Below are positions 13,472 to 14,012 of a stretch of 14,012 nt of DNA, in pieces. Each line of letters opens with the position of its first letter. Position 1 is the stretch's first letter. The notes beneath the pieces are model-generated. The model did no database searches, was not told where the DNA came from, and saw only the letters and a list, made by a program, of their open reading frames with translations. Origin of the DNA: DASPTT01 sp035623275 (lineage in GTDB: Bacteria > Actinomycetota > Acidimicrobiia > Acidimicrobiales > UBA8190); assembly GCA_035623275.1 (NCBI GenBank), contig DASPTT010000112.1, forward strand, positions 1 to 14,012, in the 5' to 3' direction. The position numbers were made by a program, and so were the translations under genes.

Positions 13472-14012
13472 TCATCGGCGCGCGCCGCGCTTGCGGCGGC
13501 GGCGCACGATCATCTTGTCGGACGGCTTGTGCTGGCGACGGGTCCGGCCCTCGGGCTTGCCCCACGGCGACACCGGGTGGCGTCCACCCGAGGACTTGCC
13601 CTCGCCGCCGCCGAGCGGGTGGTCGACGGGGTTCATGGCCACACCACGGGTCTGCGGGCGCACGCCCTTCCAGCGGTTGCGGCCGGCCTTGCCGACCGAG
13701 ATCAGCTCGGCCTCGGCGTTGCCCACCTCGCCCAGGGTGCCCCGGCAGTCGATGGGCACCCGGCGCATCTCGGTGGAGGGCAGCCGCAGGGTGGCGAACT
13801 GGCCCTCCTTCGCCACCAGCTGGGCGCTCATGCCGGCCCCCCGGGCCAGCTTGCCGCCCTGGCCGGGGCGCAGCTCGATGTTGTGCACCGTCGAGCCCAC
13901 CGGGATGTAGCGCAGGGGCAGGGCGTTGCCGGGGCGGATCTCCGATCCCTGGCCGCTGGCCAGGACGTCGCCCACCCGCACCTGGGAGGGGGCGAGGATG
14001 TAGCGCTTCTCG
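13472..14012 (-). CDS. rplB: 50S ribosomal protein L2, C-terminal part (5' end outside the window)
   Basis: The last 179 codons are visible; roughly 100 N-terminal residues lie beyond base 14012. L2 is needed for subunit association and peptidyl-transferase function. The visible part starts EKRYILAPSQVRVGDVL and includes IPVGSTVHNIELRPGQGGKL, ARGAGMSAQLVAKEGQFATL and RLPSTEMRRVPIDCRGTLGE. The functionally critical loop reads VAMNPVDHPLGGGEGKSSGG: the essential His (E. coli H229) is kept, but the second His (H231) is Leu. The end, GRHPVSPWGKPEGRTRRQ then MIVRRRRKRGARR, is actinobacteria-like. Confidence 0.98.
   Translation of the reverse strand, partial: EKRYILAPSQVRVGDVLASGQGSEIRPGNALPLRYIPVGSTVHNIELRPGQGGKLARGAGMSAQLVAKEGQFATLRLPSTEMRRVPIDCRGTLGEVGNAEAELISVGKAGRNRWKGVRPQTRGVAMNPVDHPLGGGEGKSSGGRHPVSPWGKPEGRTRRQHKPSDKMIVRRRRKRGARR

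Overview
This window is a stretch of the bacterial S10-spc-alpha ribosomal protein supercluster. All 26 genes lie on the minus strand, so transcription runs from high to low coordinates. The DNA is very GC-rich (by eye around 70%), and nearly all third codon positions are G or C. The gene order, including secY-adk-map-infA-rpmJ-rpsM-rpsK-rpsD-rpoA-rplQ-truA, is the ancestral order kept in many Gram-positive bacteria. High GC, the protein sequences and the long Ala/Glu-rich tails on S3 and L22 point to an actinobacterium. The adenylate kinase has a four-cysteine LID, unlike the short enzymes of mycobacteria and their relatives, so I lean toward a deep-branching class such as Acidimicrobiia. That placement is inference.

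Layout in transcription order. 14012-10406 is the S10 part: rplB (5' end outside the window), rpsS, rplV, rpsC, rplP, rpmC, rpsQ. 10409-4931 is the spc part: rplN, rplX, rplE, rpsZ (zinc-type S14), rpsH, rplF, rplR, rpsE, rpmD, rplO, secY. Next come adk and map (4924-3501). A 228-base gap (3273-3500) is the only substantial intergenic region and carries a possible promoter and leader. The alpha part follows: infA, rpmJ, rpsM, rpsK, rpsD, rpoA, rplQ (3272-75). At the left edge are the first 24 codons of truA.

The genes encode about half of the ribosomal proteins, the RNA polymerase alpha subunit, initiation factor IF-1, the protein-conducting channel SecY, the enzyme that removes initiator methionine, adenylate kinase and a tRNA pseudouridine synthase. 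Most junctions are a few bases or overlap (ATGA or TGATG), which suggests coupled translation at balanced levels.

I found no mobile element, CRISPR array, tRNA, rRNA or unknown gene, and no evidence of a new system. The points worth a second look are modest: infA apparently starts at a CTG codon behind a strong ribosome-binding site; L22, S3, L29 and L30 carry unusual C-terminal tails, two of them built partly from tandem DNA repeats; adenylate kinase has variant motifs; L2 has Leu in place of a usual His; and many genes use non-ATG starts.
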